From Arcobacteraceae bacterium (GTDB lineage: Bacteria > Campylobacterota > Campylobacteria > Campylobacterales > Arcobacteraceae), in NCBI GenBank assembly GCA_028687375.1, contig JAQUAG010000004.1, forward strand, positions 1 to 40,885: DNA of 40,885 nucleotides. The letters run 5' to 3'. Shown here piece after piece: positions 40,701-40,885 of the stretch (its first letter is position 1; the number at the start of each line of letters is the position of its first letter). The translations under genes were made by a program, and so were the position numbers. The notes beneath the pieces are model-generated. The model did no database searches. It was not told where the DNA came from and saw only the letters and a list, made by a program, of their open reading frames with translations.

Positions 40701-40885
40701 TATTAAAGAGATAGCTAGTGGTTTGGTTAATTCTATTGCAGAGGATGAAAACAATATCTATCTTGGTTGTTCTGATGGCTTAAAAATCTATACCAAAGAG
40801 AATTTTAGTTGTATTAAAGAGATAGCTAGTGATTGGCTTCAATCTATTGCAGAGGATGAAAACAATATCTATCTTGGTTGTTCTG
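37762..40885 (+). CDS. TIR-NACHT(STAND) protein with pentapeptide-like and tandem propeller-like repeats (partial, NLR-like defence candidate)
   Basis: The frame is open from the ATG at 37762 (AGGAG 7 bases upstream) to the window edge: at least 1041 codons, 3' end missing. Residues 1-125 are a charged helical region of unknown family. A TIR domain follows (about 132-275), with LNIFISYAAKDEKDVSVF, IHGISFDTQIKKEL, and E209 in SEYITDIEVKK as the probable NADase glutamate. The NTPase has Walker A G363-EYGVGKT370, Walker B ILIFDGLDE (447-455) and sensor SCRTHYF (491-497). A helical region ends in FGFSHSSFYEYFIAEYLF, typical of NACHT/STAND proteins. Residues 783-830 look pentapeptide-like. From 875 on are 37-residue near-identical repeats. 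Known bacterial STAND and TIR proteins of this layout act in antiphage immunity by NAD depletion after target recognition. That role here is inference. Confidence 0.85.
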   Translation, partial: MENVVEAYKVFLETEELGATDTRRLNLVINKLDNENKILKDDVILLVAKHSKDKDGAYRNFVSRLENAINVAKEEVNEEIQEVLNTLHLEKIKINNNQYLKFHGNVPKRLNTVIPNLNYSEENYIEALGTNPKLNIFISYAAKDEKDVSVFKTTLQEIANDKIITWTMNKLIHGISFDTQIKKELDKCDYGFAMLSGNFLDSEYITDIEVKKLLEDNKIFPILLSGSFSELNKLCEKDIQKQLLEKHTFSLKDRGRSDSFSAMVSDQSREYFVNEVIKALYNRKDYDLEQENISRNNHQCYINSRKEYNKTLYTDSYCKPQEIMTALESIAVNEEVLEKKINLLDDMLAWSTEKNSPIYALLGEYGVGKTFNTRMFASKLEELRQTNKDLPYPLYIDLRDTPTFIESNGSKRQVTVEEIIVEILRLSNNKAFSAEKIIEDNKKGKAILIFDGLDEKLVHYPKDMKNKFLRELINVLDVNNFVKTNQKILLSCRTHYFESIKEQNSFLRDNERFDVGKTNYHATEVLPFNMEQIQNYIKKVFPIEETEKIFTFISSDNYLKTIVTKPLMLNKLSAILPKLIEHKSKNKKITSKVFYQSLIDDTFSRDNEKHTINIRDKKRLLKEVSYMFYKKGIQSISIDKLNDWFNEYIYEQPIFKKYQEKDFDILELDLRNSSLLVRFGDTNFGFSHSSFYEYFIAEYLFENWENFDFSGKLSELTFEFIKDTINGLDSHEKSEFIKKFKNTLSKDTRENKKFQLDLLKELKIGVENIILDSQELEYYTMKDIHCNNLEVRNSNLFSSNLIDCTIDSLNVTNSNFNDSYIKNCKIAKIAKDEKSVMDYITDFDNIIDNDDLKLKELHNFKSNINININKINISSGLVNSIAEDENNIYLGCSDGLKIYTKENFSCIKEIASGSVQSIAEDENNIYLGCSDGLKIYTKENFSCIKEIASDWLQSIAEDENNIYLGCSDGLKIYTKENFSCIKEIASGLVNSIAEDENNIYLGCSDGLKIYTKENFSCIKEIASDWLQSIAEDENNIYLGCS
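40384..40885 (+). repeat. Tandem 111-bp coding repeats (four complete units plus a partial fifth)
   Basis: Units start at 40384, 40495, 40606, 40717 and 40828, exactly 111 bases apart and in frame (37 residues). The conserved core contains AEDENNIYLGCSDGLKIY followed by TKENFSCIKEIAS, a pattern like a WD40 or regulator-propeller blade. Outside codons 2-5 the four full units differ at only two synonymous bases (ATC/ATT and GAA/GAG). Codons 2-5 encode GLVN, GSVQ, DWLQ, GLVN and DWLQ in order. The array continues past the window edge. Confidence 0.95.

Noticed and set aside
40384-40885. Regular 111-bp repeats considered as a CRISPR array or non-coding satellite
   Set aside because: There are no unique spacers, the units abut directly, the period is a multiple of three, and the reading frame of the TIR-STAND protein runs through all units.

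Overview
The window is low-GC DNA packed with short-gap and overlapping genes. Its gene content points to a free-living member of the Campylobacterota close to Arcobacter/Aliarcobacter. The evidence is a short (618 aa) Helicobacter-type PriA, a waaC-htrB lipooligosaccharide pair, an S4-domain/tsaE/lptB/argG neighbourhood like that of Campylobacter, and many HD-GYP, GGDEF and PAS signalling proteins. This assignment is inference from family resemblance. No rRNA, tRNA, CRISPR array or intact insertion sequence was seen, and no gene-free stretch exceeds 300 bases.

Layout. Positions 1-12154 are a minus-strand block. It starts at the left edge with the first codons of a probable nucleotide-sugar enzyme, then a Wzi-like outer membrane protein, a GT90 and a GT9 glycosyltransferase, an LTA-synthase-like membrane transferase, HtrB, WaaC and DgkA. 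Together these build and decorate surface glycolipid. Next come an M48 protease, a small PLD nuclease-like protein, a TauE/SafE-like membrane protein, a NosL-like protein and a receiver-PAS-coiled-coil protein. Positions 12265-14950 (plus) hold four overlapping genes: a ZapB-like coiled coil, a ZapA-like protein, a pseudopilin-like protein and PriA. Positions 14962-18716 (minus) carry a Wzz-type protein and a large multi-SLBB polysaccharide export protein. Positions 18767-21620 (minus) carry a lytic transglycosylase, LptB, TsaE, TrpD and an S4 protein. Positions 21765-31721 (plus) carry a FIST-PAS-PAS-HD-GYP protein, ArgG, an operon of response regulator/HD-GYP, histidine kinase and solute-binding protein, a gamma carbonic anhydrase and YcaO. 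Positions 31744-37073 (minus) carry a multiheme cytochrome remnant, a GGDEF protein with a degenerate GGGEF site, MtaB, an MscS channel and AroB.

The accessory part is the right end. Between aroB and the edge lie a minus-strand MazE-type antitoxin followed by only the C-terminal third of a MazF toxin, and a divergent, very large plus-strand gene that runs off the window. The large gene (at least 1041 codons from 37762) encodes a helical N-terminus, a TIR domain, a NACHT/STAND NTPase, a pentapeptide-like stretch and an array of near-identical 37-residue (111-bp) propeller-like repeats. The repeats differ almost only at four adjacent codons, all by amino-acid changes. I read this as a bacterial NLR-type (TIR-STAND) immune sensor with a rapidly diversifying recognition domain. 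It is the strongest candidate here for an undescribed system. Its promoter appears to carry an overlapping operator-like palindrome.

Second-tier observations are the solute-binding-protein/kinase/HD-GYP operon, the GGGEF protein with an intact I-site, the pairing of an LTA-synthase-like enzyme with DgkA, and the small ZapA/ZapB-like genes before priA.
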